Shown piece after piece: positions 35,233 through 42,952 of a stretch of 54,089 nucleotides of DNA. Source of the DNA: Chloroflexota bacterium (GTDB taxonomy: Bacteria; Chloroflexota; Anaerolineae; Aggregatilineales; Phototrophicaceae); assembly GCA_026713245.1 (NCBI GenBank), contig JAPOOU010000144.1:1-54089 (forward strand), read 5' to 3'. Every line of letters begins with the position of its first letter. The first letter of the stretch is position 1. Below the pieces are notes generated by a model. That model had not been told where the DNA came from. It made no database searches and was given only the letters and a program-made list of their open reading frames with translations. Made by a program: the position numbers and the translations under genes.

Positions 35233-36723
35233 TTACAAAACCGCCCCCCGCTCGACGCCGCCATACTCTTTCACCAGCGCTTGCCAAGCCAGACCGATCC
35301 TGCGGAAGCCCTCGCTGATCACATTCGGCTTATGAATGCCGTAATTCAATCGCATGGCCTGCGAGCCGCCGTCGCCGGTGTAAAACATGCTGCCGATGGC
35401 GAAGGCAACATCATGCTGGATGGCGCTGATGAAGGTTTCCGCCGCGCTGGGACCATCGGCGGGCAGCTCCACCCACAGGTACAAGCCCCCTTGGGGCGAA
35501 TACCAGGCGCTGCCGGGCGGCAAGTGCCGTTCGGCGGCAATTAGCGCCGCATCGCGGCGGCGGCGCAACTCCAGGCGATTATGTTCCAACTGTTTGGCCA
35601 GGACGCCACGCTCCAACAGCAGGTGAATGGTGCGCTGGTTCAAGCCCGAGGTGGAGATATCGGCCGCTTGTTTGACGCGCACGAGTCGCTGGTAGTATGG
35701 TCCGGCGGCGATCAAGTAGCCGATGCGCATGCCCGGCAGCAGCATCTTGGTGAAGGCGTTGGCGTGGATGACAACACCGCTTTCGTCCAGGGCTTTCAAT
35801 GGTGGCAGGGACTCGCCATCAAAGCGGAATTCGCGATAGACTTCATCTTCCAGGATGGGAATGCCATGTTGTTCGGCCAGGCGAACGAGTTGACGACGGC
35901 GGTACATGGGCATCAGGTGCCCGGTGGGATTCTGGAAACTGGGCATGACATAAATCAGGCGCGGACGATGGCTTTCCAGCGCCTGGGCCAAAACGTCGAT
36001 GCGAATACCCTCTTCGTCGATGGGAATGCCCTGGATCTGCACGCGGCGGGCCCCGGCAATATCCATGATGCCGAGATAGGTGGGGCTGGCTGTGACCAGT
36101 GTTTCGCCATCGCTCATCAGCGATTGCAGGACGAGATCGATGGCTTGCTGGGCGCCGCCCGTAATCAGCACATCATCGTGACGACACTCGATGCCGATGG
36201 CGCGCACATAATCGCGCACGGCGACCCGCAGCGGCAAATAGCCTTCCGGCACTTCATACGAGAGGGCGTCGGCGCCATCGCGTTCGATGACGTGGTTGAT
36301 GGCGTCTTGCATGTGACGGATGGGGAAGAATTCCTTGGGCGGCGCGCCGTGGCCGAAATTGATAACGCCGGGCTTGCGCGCGAGACGCATCATGTCGCGG
36401 ACGGACGAAGCGCGGCGCGATGTCGCCCGGCCCGGAGGTGGCGCGCCATCGACGCGTTGGGATATTTCACGTTCTCTGGCGACGAAGGTGCCACGTCCGG
36501 CATGCGCGCTGAGAAGACCCGACTCGCGCAGATCGCCATAGGCGCTGACCACGCTGATGCGGCTGACGCCGAGTTGACGGGCGAGATCTCGACTGGCGGG
36601 CAGACGCGCCCCCGCTGGCAATAGCCCCCGGTCGATATGCCCCCGAATTTGTCGAATGAGTTGTCGATAAATCGGCTCTTCGCTCTCGCGGTCGAGGGAG
36701 ATGCTGAAGGTTGGATTTTGCAT
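35233..36723 (-). CDS. MocR-type GntR regulator with aminotransferase domain
   Basis: A transcription factor of the PdxR/GabR type, 496 residues. Residues 12-85 are a GntR winged helix (PIYRQLIRQIRGHIDRGLLP, LPASRDLARQLGVSRISVVS, then GRGTFVA). Residues 125-490 are a fold-type I aminotransferase domain that binds PLP: ITGGAQQAIDLVLQ, MPSFQNPTGHLMP, LEDEVYREFRFDG, and the PLP lysine in NAFTKMLLPGMRIGY. It may sense PLP, GABA or another amine. No pyridoxal or GABA genes are adjacent. Direct repeats at 36772-36803 in front of its start are candidate operators. It ends just upstream of the metG promoter. Confidence 0.92.
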   Translation of the reverse strand: MQNPTFSISLDRESEEPIYRQLIRQIRGHIDRGLLPAGARLPASRDLARQLGVSRISVVSAYGDLRESGLLSAHAGRGTFVAREREISQRVDGAPPPGRATSRRASSVRDMMRLARKPGVINFGHGAPPKEFFPIRHMQDAINHVIERDGADALSYEVPEGYLPLRVAVRDYVRAIGIECRHDDVLITGGAQQAIDLVLQSLMSDGETLVTASPTYLGIMDIAGARRVQIQGIPIDEEGIRIDVLAQALESHRPRLIYVMPSFQNPTGHLMPMYRRRQLVRLAEQHGIPILEDEVYREFRFDGESLPPLKALDESGVVIHANAFTKMLLPGMRIGYLIAAGPYYQRLVRVKQAADISTSGLNQRTIHLLLERGVLAKQLEHNRLELRRRRDAALIAAERHLPPGSAWYSPQGGLYLWVELPADGPSAAETFISAIQHDVAFAIGSMFYTGDGGSQAMRLNYGIHKPNVISEGFRRIGLAWQALVKEYGGVERGAVL

Positions 36724-36771
36724 AGGGGTCTACTCTAATTGATATTTGAGTTGTATTGTAGCAAGCCCTAC

Positions 36772-36803
36772 AGTCCAATTTTATAACCATCTAAGTCCAT
36801 TTT
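36772..36803 (-). promoter_or_regulatory. Candidate MocR operator (direct repeats)
   Basis: AGTCCAATTTT (36772-36782) and AGTCCATTTTG (36794-36804) are direct repeats 22 bases apart, two helical turns. They lie 50-80 bases upstream of the MocR start. The right part is also in an imperfect inverted repeat, AACCATC...GGATGGTT (36785-36819). The -10 word TACAAT (36760-36755, minus strand) is nearby. Confidence 0.45.
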
Positions 36804-37109
36804 GGATAGTTGGATGGTTGTTTTTGCTACATGTTTTTTCCGACCATCTTGCCCGCGCAAGGAGCGGGCAGTTTTCGACAGGCGGTTGATTGCGAGGCGT
36901 GAGCGCTCTGTGAGGCGCAATGTGCCCTCAAATGCTCGGAAGATGCCCTCATTTTGCCCCCCTTTTTGGGTGACAGTATAGATACAGTATGTGTACGGGG
37001 GGGGGTACCCCCTCCCCAGATCGGAAGCTGGGGACAGGCCAGGTTGACAGCGGCAGGCTGTCGGCAGGAAACCGGGAAATTCTGTAGCGATTGCGGGCGA
37101 GCCAGGGGT

Positions 37110-37161
37110 CACGTAGACATAGACCTTCGGGCGCGTAGGTCGCGTCGACACAGACCGTCGA
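37110..37161 (-). repeat. Family A interspersed element
   Basis: In reverse it reads GTCGACGGTCTGTGTCGACG, then CGACCTACGCGCCC. This matches the copy at 286-338. Confidence 0.6.
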
Positions 37162-37230
37162 CTTTGTCCGCCGGCCCGCCCCTCCAGATATTCGTCATAA
37201 GAGATGCCTAGCGATCGACGTAGGTTCGGC

Positions 37231-37292
37231 TTTGAAGTTTGTCCGTCTTTGTCCATTTGCGGACCCGGCAATATCGTTTTGGGACAATAGCG
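37231..37292 (+). repeat. Family E element (TTTGTCCG-type), copy 1
   Basis: TTTGAAGTTTGTCCGTCTTT, then GTCCATTTGCGG, aligns with 53846-53877 over about 32 bases. Looser similarity continues to about 37292 (TTTTGGGACAATAGCG against TTTTCGGACAAAGCG). Confidence 0.55.
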
Positions 37293-37420
37293 CTTCATTT
37301 TGAACAATGTCGCTTGGTTTGAGCCGGGGGCGGGTTTGAAAAGCCGCGGTCCAGGCTGGGCGGCTGCGTGTGTTGCAAAGCAAGGATACAGTAAGGCGGG
37401 GAGAAAAGGGCGACTATATG

Positions 37421-37489
37421 GTCGCGTAGGGCGCGTAGGTCGCGTAGACACTGACCGCCGACACAGCCCGCCGACACTGACCGCCGGTC
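37421..37489 (-). repeat. Family A interspersed element, long copy
   Basis: In the forward direction it reads GTCGCGTAGGGCGCGTAGGT, then CGCGTAGACACTGACCGCCG, with the CCGACACTGACCGCC word repeated. It is the reverse orientation of the other copies. Confidence 0.65.
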
Positions 37490-37624
37490 GCGGTTTCGGC
37501 ATAGAGTCGCGGGCTAGCGGGAGGGGCGGCGAGTCAGCTGACGGAAAGTGTCCGCTCCTCAGCAGTGAGTTGGGGAGGGGTGTAAACAGTTCAGAAAAGA
37601 CCATTCTTTAAGACGAAATCCTAT

Positions 37625-37656
37625 TTTCAACAGCGTCTGGTATGTCGCCCCTACAT
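37625..37656 (-). repeat. Family C half element
   Basis: TTTTCAACAGCGTCTGGTAT followed by GTCGCCCCTAC differs at a few positions from 80-115. Confidence 0.6.
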
Positions 37657-37857
37657 TGCGACCTTTCGTCGAGTTTCGCATGACTAACTTGGAACTACTT
37701 CTGTGGTGAATTTTGCCTTGAATCTGCGACAGTTTGAGGAACTATGATTTTGATGCGATTGTCCTGCTAACGAATGGCAAGCGACAACTGATTATGGTAG
37801 AGTGGATTTGTCAGTTGCTTCAATGTTGTTCGTTATTTCAATTCACGGTGGCTCATC

Positions 37858-38817
37858 ATGAAAAGAGCAAGTTTGGCATTTCTCCTGGTTTCCTTTTCAC
37901 TCTATTTCCTCTCGTTTTTGCAAAAGGCAAGCATACAAGCCCAGAGTTGTCCCGATCTAACTATTACCTATTCCGTCAAAGGTTTGAGCGTGACCTTTAC
38001 AGTGGAGCATGCGACCGATGACGCTCGATCTATTACCGACGGTAGCTGGACATTTGGGGATGCGGCCACCGGCACCGGCGTAACTAGCAGCCACACTTAT
38101 GAGGCTTATGGAAGCTATAACGTGAGTGTTACCGCGAGCGTCGCGGAAACAAGTGAGACGTGCAGCGCGAGTAGGAAGATTAGACTCGCCCGCCGCTCTG
38201 CGAAGCGCGATACGCCGCCCCGAGCGACACCCACGCCAGCGCCAACACCTACCTTGGCTCGAACCTGCCTGTCCCTGCCGAGCAGCATCCGTATCACCAC
38301 GACCGGGATTACCCAATGTCAGCAGGTTGACGCCGGCGGGGGTGGGAATTCTTCGGTGATTGAAGCCGGCATTATCGATGCCGTCGATGTCTTTAGCGAT
38401 ATGGGAGCGGGGGCGGAGGTCTGCTTCCGCGCCTTCGGATCGCTGATCTTGCTGGACGCGACTACCGCGCCCCGCGCGCGGATGGCGCTGCCGTCTTATG
38501 AGAAAGACGGCATGACTTGCGGCTGGCTGGACCGGCCCGGCACAGTCGTGTTGATTTCCCCGGTGGAAACCAGACCCGCGACCGCGACCGCGACCGCGAC
38601 CGCAGTTCCGAGCAAGCGCCTGGAAGACTGCATGGTCACCTTGACCGACATCCTCAACTTCCGTGACCGTCCTGGCGGGAACATAATTATAGAGCTTCCC
38701 GCCTTCATCACCCTGACCGCCCTCATGCGTACAGCGGGCTGGTTTGAAGTCGATCTGCACGGTGAAAAAGGTTGGATCAGCGCCGATTATGTGAACGCGA
38801 TCGGGAATTGCGGTTAA
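37858..38817 (+). CDS. Secreted PKD-like / SH3b protein
   Basis: An exported 319-residue protein. The signal peptide is SLAFLLVSFSLYFLSFLQKA. Residues 30-105 form a PKD-like domain (DGSWTFGDAATGTGVTSSHT, then YEAYGSYNVSVTASV). A basic and Pro/Thr linker follows (PRATPTPAPTPTL), then a middle domain with four cysteines, a TATATATA linker encoded by an ACCGCG DNA repeat (about 38578-38603), and an SH3b domain (LNFRDRPGGNIIIELPAFIT, WFEVDLHGEKGWISADYV). It probably binds the cell surface or wall. The design parallels the SH3b/CARDB protein at 9419-10699. Confidence 0.75.
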   Translation: MKRASLAFLLVSFSLYFLSFLQKASIQAQSCPDLTITYSVKGLSVTFTVEHATDDARSITDGSWTFGDAATGTGVTSSHTYEAYGSYNVSVTASVAETSETCSASRKIRLARRSAKRDTPPRATPTPAPTPTLARTCLSLPSSIRITTTGITQCQQVDAGGGGNSSVIEAGIIDAVDVFSDMGAGAEVCFRAFGSLILLDATTAPRARMALPSYEKDGMTCGWLDRPGTVVLISPVETRPATATATATAVPSKRLEDCMVTLTDILNFRDRPGGNIIIELPAFITLTALMRTAGWFEVDLHGEKGWISADYVNAIGNCG

Positions 38818-38856
38818 GATCATCCAGCAGGATTCGACAAGAGTTAGGGCTGTGCA

Positions 38857-39588
38857 ATGGCGATACGCGGTGACACGGCAGGCACAGAAAAGCGCTACGT
38901 GCTGGATATGCTGCCGGCTCAATGCAATCGCATTCTGGAAATCGGTTGCGGCGACGGACGTCTGACCTGGCAGTATGCCGAGTTGGCTGATTCGATTGTC
39001 GCTATCGACGTGACACCCGATACCTTGGCAGAAGCTTTACGGGAGCGGCCGGAGCGATTCCGCGAATCGATAAGCATCCTGGAAGCGAGTGGCGTTCATC
39101 TGCCCTTCAAATCCGACAGTTTCGATCATGCGCTTTTTTCCTTATCCCTGTGATGAATTGAGCCAGAGGGCATGGTCCATGCCCTGGAAGAGACGCGCCG
39201 GGTGCTGCGGGAGGGGGGCAGCTTTCTTGACCTGCGCCCAGCCAGCAAGAATCGGCGGGTTGAACTTGAAGTCTCCGGCGCGCGCTTCCACATTGGCGAG
39301 ATCGATTCCTCCGCTACATTTGCCGATCAGTGGGCGGCCGACGCGGCTCTGGAGATCTTGCTGGATCAGGGCCTGATCGCGCCAGAGCACGATGCGCAAT
39401 TCCTGGTGACCACCGACCTGGACAGCGTCGAAGACTTGCGCGCCTATGCGGCGACATTGCGTCGCAGCGTCATGGCGGAGGAATTGCCGGAGCGCATCGA
39501 GTCGCTAATAGCCGGGGAAGCCCAGGACATCCTCATCCACACCCGCCGGGAGATGATAATCAGAAGGTATCGCTGCCTGGAACCTTGA
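38857..39588 (+). CDS. SAM-dependent methyltransferase with two consecutive in-frame TGA codons (candidate Sec-Sec selenoprotein)
   Basis: One frame is open for 243 codons except for TGA-TGA at 39151-39156 (codons 99 and 100). Upstream lie motif I (ILEIGCGDGRLTWQ, residues 26-39), Asp51 of motif II and SFDHALFSLSL. Downstream the frame continues without shift as IEPEGMVHALEETRRVL, REGG and SFLDLRPASKNRR, so both halves belong to one methyltransferase. A perfect hairpin (39168-39184) begins 11 bases after the second TGA. TGC to TGA is one change, whereas CAT/CAC to TGA needs at least two or three per codon, so random decay is not the simplest view. If UGA is not decoded as selenocysteine, the gene is a truncated pseudogene. 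The substrate is unknown. No selA, selB or selC is in the window. Confidence 0.6.
39168..39184 (+). promoter_or_regulatory. SECIS-like hairpin after the TGA pair
   Basis: GGGCATG and CATGCCC pair perfectly around GTC, so the apex reads GGUC. CCA (39163-39165) and TGG (39185-39187) extend the stem past a small bulge. The apex G lies 17 bases after the second TGA and 20 after the first, within the usual bacterial SECIS range. The upper stem has no bulged U as in E. coli fdhF. The codons for GMVHA alone could also make this palindrome. Confidence 0.5.
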
Positions 39589-39798
39589 AACTCGCCGCGC
39601 GTCGGCCGGGACTTTGGACAGAATTCCGAACACTCGCGATGCAGTCGCTTCGCATTATTCTGTTGAGACTACTTTAATTTGAATTTCTCGGGACGTGGAT
39701 TCTTAGTTGGCGCGGTCGGTTTGCAGGGCGGTATCAATGGAGGCGCGCGGCATATCATGTTGCCTGCGATCAACGACAGACCGCTGAGATAATTCTAC

Positions 39799-39826
39799 TT
39801 GCCCAGCGAAAAGAATTTGTTACACT
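39799..39826 (+). promoter_or_regulatory. Promoter of the BMP-family binding protein
   Basis: TTGCCC (39799-39804) and TACACT (39821-39826) are 16 bases apart. A TGT lies just before the -10 box (extended -10). Confidence 0.5.
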
Positions 39827-39886
39827 CGGAGCTACGGCGTCCTGTCGTGAATTGACCTGTTGAAGATTCAGTTGTTGGAGGACTCT

Positions 39887-41152
39887 ATGTTCCGCAAATT
39901 GGCTTTATTGTCACTGGTTTTTGCACTTGTAGGAGTTCTGATCGCGCCGGTCGCGGCGCAGGACGAAATCGTATTTGGCGTTGTTTTGGTGGGTCCGAAT
40001 GACGATCGGGGTTGGAGTACCTCGCATTATGAAGCCGGGCTCTATGTCGAAGAGAATATGCCCGGCGCCACAATGCTCTTCTTCGAGAGTTTGAATCCGG
40101 CGGATTCGCCGGAAACCACGTTGATGGACGTGGTTGAGTTCATGGTCGACGAGAAAGCATCGGTCATTTTCACCACCTCGGACAGCTTTGAAGAAGATAC
40201 CAACGTGGTGGCGGCCGCCTTCCCCGATGTCACCTTCATCAACATCACCGGTAGTAACGCGATCGCAGGCAGTTCGGTTGCCGAGGGCGAACATGCCATC
40301 ATGCATGAACTGCCGGAAATGGCGCCGGCCAATGTCGGCAACTTCAACGTGTATATGGAATTGCCGCGCTTGATCGCCGGTTGCGCCGCGGCGCTGACCA
40401 GTGAGAGCGGCAGCATCGGTTATCTGGGCGCGCTGATCAATCCCGAGACGCGTCGTCTGGCGGCGTCCAGCTATTTGGGCGCGCGCTACTGCGCGGACAA
40501 CTACCGCGATGACATGTCCGCCGACGACATCAGCTTCGAGGTAGTTTGGATCGGTTTCTGGTTCAATATCCCGGGCGTGACGCTGGACCCGACCGAGGTG
40601 GCGACCGGCTTCCTCGACGGCGGCGCCGATGTCATCATCTCCGGCATTGACACCACCGAGGCGATCACGGTCGCTGGCCAGTACATGGCCGAGGGCGATA
40701 CCAGCTACGGCGTGCCCTACGGCAATGTCAACGGCTGTTCCGAAGCGCCGGACGCCTGCCTGGGCGCGGCATACTACAATTGGGGTCCTGCCTATCTCGA
40801 TGTTGTCAAGCGCGTCGCCGATGGCAGTTGGTCGCAGGAATGGCTGTGGCTGGAGCCGAAGTGGGACGAGATCAATGATGACGGCCTTTATACCGATGGC
40901 GATACCAGCGTCGCCGGATACAAATTCGGAAACGCCTTGAGTATGGAAACGATTGAGAGCCTGCAGGCCTTCGCCCAAGAGATCCATGACTTCCAGACCG
41001 ACCCCATGCATTCCGGCGAGATGTTCTTGTGGAGCGGACCGCTGAACTTGCAAGACGGCACGGAATTGGCCGGCGACGGCGAAGCTGTGACCTTGCTGGA
41101 TATCTGGTTCGTCCCGCAATTGCTGGAAGGCATGGTCGGCGCAAGCGAATAG
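39887..41152 (+). CDS. BMP-family ABC transporter substrate-binding protein
   Basis: Periplasmic or surface-binding protein of the basic membrane protein (Med/PnrA) family, which usually binds nucleosides or related ligands. The signal peptide is LALLSLVFALVGVLIAPVAA. IVFGVVLVGPNDDRGWSTSH, then YEAGLYVEENMPG, is the family opening. VIFTTSDSFEEDTNVVAAAF, GYLGALINPETRRLAASSYL and DGGADVIISGIDTTEA follow. The length (421 residues) is slightly above average. ATG 39887 has a GGAGG site; TTG 39860 is rejected. No permease or ATPase is adjacent, so it is an orphan component. A terminator lies at 41168-41203. Confidence 0.9.
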   Translation: MFRKLALLSLVFALVGVLIAPVAAQDEIVFGVVLVGPNDDRGWSTSHYEAGLYVEENMPGATMLFFESLNPADSPETTLMDVVEFMVDEKASVIFTTSDSFEEDTNVVAAAFPDVTFINITGSNAIAGSSVAEGEHAIMHELPEMAPANVGNFNVYMELPRLIAGCAAALTSESGSIGYLGALINPETRRLAASSYLGARYCADNYRDDMSADDISFEVVWIGFWFNIPGVTLDPTEVATGFLDGGADVIISGIDTTEAITVAGQYMAEGDTSYGVPYGNVNGCSEAPDACLGAAYYNWGPAYLDVVKRVADGSWSQEWLWLEPKWDEINDDGLYTDGDTSVAGYKFGNALSMETIESLQAFAQEIHDFQTDPMHSGEMFLWSGPLNLQDGTELAGDGEAVTLLDIWFVPQLLEGMVGASE

Positions 41153-41167
41153 CGCTAAGCATGTATT

Positions 41168-41203
41168 ACGGGCGGTCTGATTCTGGATCGCCCGTCTCGT
41201 TTT
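41168..41203 (+). terminator. Terminator of the BMP-family gene
   Basis: ACGGGCGGTC and GATCGCCCGT pair over ten positions with one G-U pair and an eight-base loop. CTCGTTTTC follows. It begins 16 bases after the stop codon. Confidence 0.75.
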
Positions 41204-41217
41204 CGCTGCCGGCCTCT

Positions 41218-41234
41218 GCAAACATCATGTTTGC
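41218..41234. promoter_or_regulatory. Perfect 17-base palindrome, candidate operator
   Basis: GCAAACATCATGTTTGC has perfect eight-base arms around a central C. It overlaps the -35 zone of the extended -10 promoter at 41248-41256, the position of a repressor site. Its arms resemble the lexA operator (CAAACATATGTTCG), but the spacing is one base longer. Confidence 0.5.
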
Positions 41235-41247
41235 GAGGGGCAAATTG

Positions 41248-41256
41248 TGATATAAT
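41248..41256 (+). promoter_or_regulatory. Extended -10 promoter of the small membrane protein
   Basis: TGATATAAT is a complete extended -10 element. The -35 zone is poor (GTTTGC), as is common with extended -10 promoters. Confidence 0.6.
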
Positions 41257-41283
41257 CTCAATGTGCATCAAACAGACAGGGGA

Positions 41284-41517
41284 ATGGATGTGGCTAGTGA
41301 ATCAATGACGAATTCGCTATCGGACTTGGCAACGCGCGTAACAAAGATCGAGGCCGGTCGCGAAGCGGAGCGTCCGCACATGGCCACAAAGGCGGATATA
41401 ATATCAATGGAAGCGAAGTTGATTCGCTGGATCGTAGGTACCGGTATCGCGCTGTTTGCCGCGCTTGTTGCTGTCGCAACGCCTATCGTGCTGTACATCA
41501 TCAGCCGGCTCTCCTAA
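41284..41517 (+). CDS. Small helical protein with C-terminal membrane anchor
   Basis: A 77-residue protein with a charged helical half (DLATRVTKIEAGREAERPHM, ATKADIISMEAKLIR) and a terminal membrane helix (IVGTGIALFAALVAVATPIV). The layout is the same as in the protein at 26569-26877. The start is uncertain: ATG 41284 lies only two bases after AGGGG, GTG 41290 has better spacing, and GTG 41263 would be at the transcript start. Its role is unknown; a membrane-attached oligomer or phage-holin-helper-like protein is possible. It has its own promoter and a palindromic operator candidate. Confidence 0.65.
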   Translation: MDVASESMTNSLSDLATRVTKIEAGREAERPHMATKADIISMEAKLIRWIVGTGIALFAALVAVATPIVLYIISRLS

Positions 41518-41554
41518 AGTAGTACATTTACCCCCGCTAATTAGACATTAAGCG

Positions 41555-42886
41555 ATGCGAAATTTCCTCTTGCTCTTTTGGCTTTGCTTGGGGACGATTT
41601 TCGGCGCTTCGGCGCAGGAAGAGCCGCCGCTATTGCTCTCGAACACGCGGGTGGGGACGCAGGCGGACGGATTCGGCGGGGAAAGGCCCGTGGTCTCCGG
41701 CGACATTTACAACTACGGCAGCCAAGCTTACGCCAATATCAATCTCCTGGTTGACGCCTATGACGCCGACGGCGAACTGATTGGCGAGGGATTTGGTTTC
41801 CTGGTGGATGCCTGTGGAACGGCATTGCTGGGCTATGCTCTGCCCCCGGAAGGTCTTCAGGCCTTCAGCGCGCCATTCGAGCTATTTGAAGATGGCAGCG
41901 TGTCCAACGTGCAAGTGCGGATCAAGGCCGATGCTGTTGATCACAGGCTGGGGGCGGCGGCCACGTCCCCGGCGTCGCGCTTGATCGCGCGTGCCGAAGC
42001 GGTGCAGCTCCAATGGCTGGATGACGAGACGCTGCTCTACGGGGTGGGCTGCGCCGGCGCGGTCTTCACTGAACTGGAGTGGTGGCGCTACAGCGTCCCT
42101 GACCACGCGCTCTCGCTGACTGAACATCCGGCCGCGCAACATATCAACGCTCCGATGATCGAGCGCAGCGGCGCGGCGATGATCACACAATCGGGCGACC
42201 AGAATCCCGATCTGTTTTACGGCTCGCAAATGACGTTTCCGCCGAAGGCCCGGCGCGTCGTCTACCAGAACGACCTGCACACCATCCTCTCCGCCGAGCC
42301 GGACGGCAGTTTCAAGCGGCTGATCCACGACGCGCTGCACAAGCACAGTCTGCGCGGCTTCATTTGGGCGGAAAAGCCCAGTGTATTTTTGGCCTATTAC
42401 TTCGGCGCCTACGGCGAGCCGGTGCATTATTTCACCGGCGATGTCGAGGGAAAGACGCTGATGGGTCGTCTGGAAGATCTGGAACCGTCCCTGATCGTGC
42501 CGGGTCCGGCGGCCGATGGACTGTCAGCGGTGGTCGGCTGGCGGATCGACGATCGGGAAGGATACTACCTGCGCTACGCCTACGGGAGCCGGGAACTGCT
42601 TTTCGAGGCGGCATTGCCGGGCAACAACTATCCGGCGCCGATTGTCACGCGGCAGGGCGAGCGGCGATTGATCTACGTCATTCGCGATGTGGACGGCGTA
42701 CCGAGCTTGCAATGCTTCGACCGCGGGACGAAGGAGTTGCGGACGCTGACGCCCCTGCCCCTGCGCTTGACGCGGGAGTCGCGGTCCTGGTCGGCGCTGT
42801 CGCCGGACGGGAGCAAGCTGGCGCTGGCGGCCAATGGGACCGACGGCGGGGTTTGGTGGGTGGATTTGGCTGGGGGCTGCGGGTAG
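41555..42886 (+). CDS. Secreted two-part protein, unknown function
   Basis: The signal peptide is MRNFLLLFWLCLGTIFGASA. Residues 25-125 resemble a FxLYD/CARDB-like beta sandwich (VVSGDIYNYGSQAYANINLL, VDAYDADGELIGEGFGFL). From residue 150 onward there are repeated beta segments, each like a TolB/WD-type propeller blade (LLYGVGCAGAVFTELEWWRY, HTILSAEPDGSFKRLI, RSWSALSPDGSKLALAANGT). It ends WWVDLAGGCG. No enzyme motif is seen. A fragment at 43845-43967 has almost the same last residues. It is probably an exported binding protein. Confidence 0.65.
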   Translation: MRNFLLLFWLCLGTIFGASAQEEPPLLLSNTRVGTQADGFGGERPVVSGDIYNYGSQAYANINLLVDAYDADGELIGEGFGFLVDACGTALLGYALPPEGLQAFSAPFELFEDGSVSNVQVRIKADAVDHRLGAAATSPASRLIARAEAVQLQWLDDETLLYGVGCAGAVFTELEWWRYSVPDHALSLTEHPAAQHINAPMIERSGAAMITQSGDQNPDLFYGSQMTFPPKARRVVYQNDLHTILSAEPDGSFKRLIHDALHKHSLRGFIWAEKPSVFLAYYFGAYGEPVHYFTGDVEGKTLMGRLEDLEPSLIVPGPAADGLSAVVGWRIDDREGYYLRYAYGSRELLFEAALPGNNYPAPIVTRQGERRLIYVIRDVDGVPSLQCFDRGTKELRTLTPLPLRLTRESRSWSALSPDGSKLALAANGTDGGVWWVDLAGGCG

Positions 42887-42952
42887 AATCTCACCACAAA
42901 AGACGAAGAGCGCGAAGATAAGATTTATGTTATAGCGTCGAGGGCGCAGAAA

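Larger units (their letters stand above)
36724..37857. other. Gene-free, repeat-rich region of 1.1 kb
   Basis: One reverse frame of 278 codons (36768-37604) crosses it, but it is rich in Arg, Pro and Ser, spans several repeat copies and has no domain. It is treated as non-coding. The region holds the MocR-side direct repeats, a G9 run with the palindrome GGGGGTACCCCC (37001-37012), family A copies (37110, 37421), element E (37231) and a family C half element (37625). Confidence 0.6.

Noticed and set aside
36768-37604. Reverse ORF of 278 codons
   Set aside because: It runs through several interspersed repeats, is rich in Arg/Pro/Ser and has no recognisable motif or ribosome site.
38857-39588. 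Two separate genes (38857-39153 and 39172-39588)
   Set aside because: Both frames are the same reading frame, and each half alone lacks essential parts of a methyltransferase. One gene with an interrupted or recoded frame fits better.
39860-39886. TTG 39860 as start of the BMP-family gene
   Set aside because: ATG 39887 has a GGAGG site and directly begins the signal peptide.
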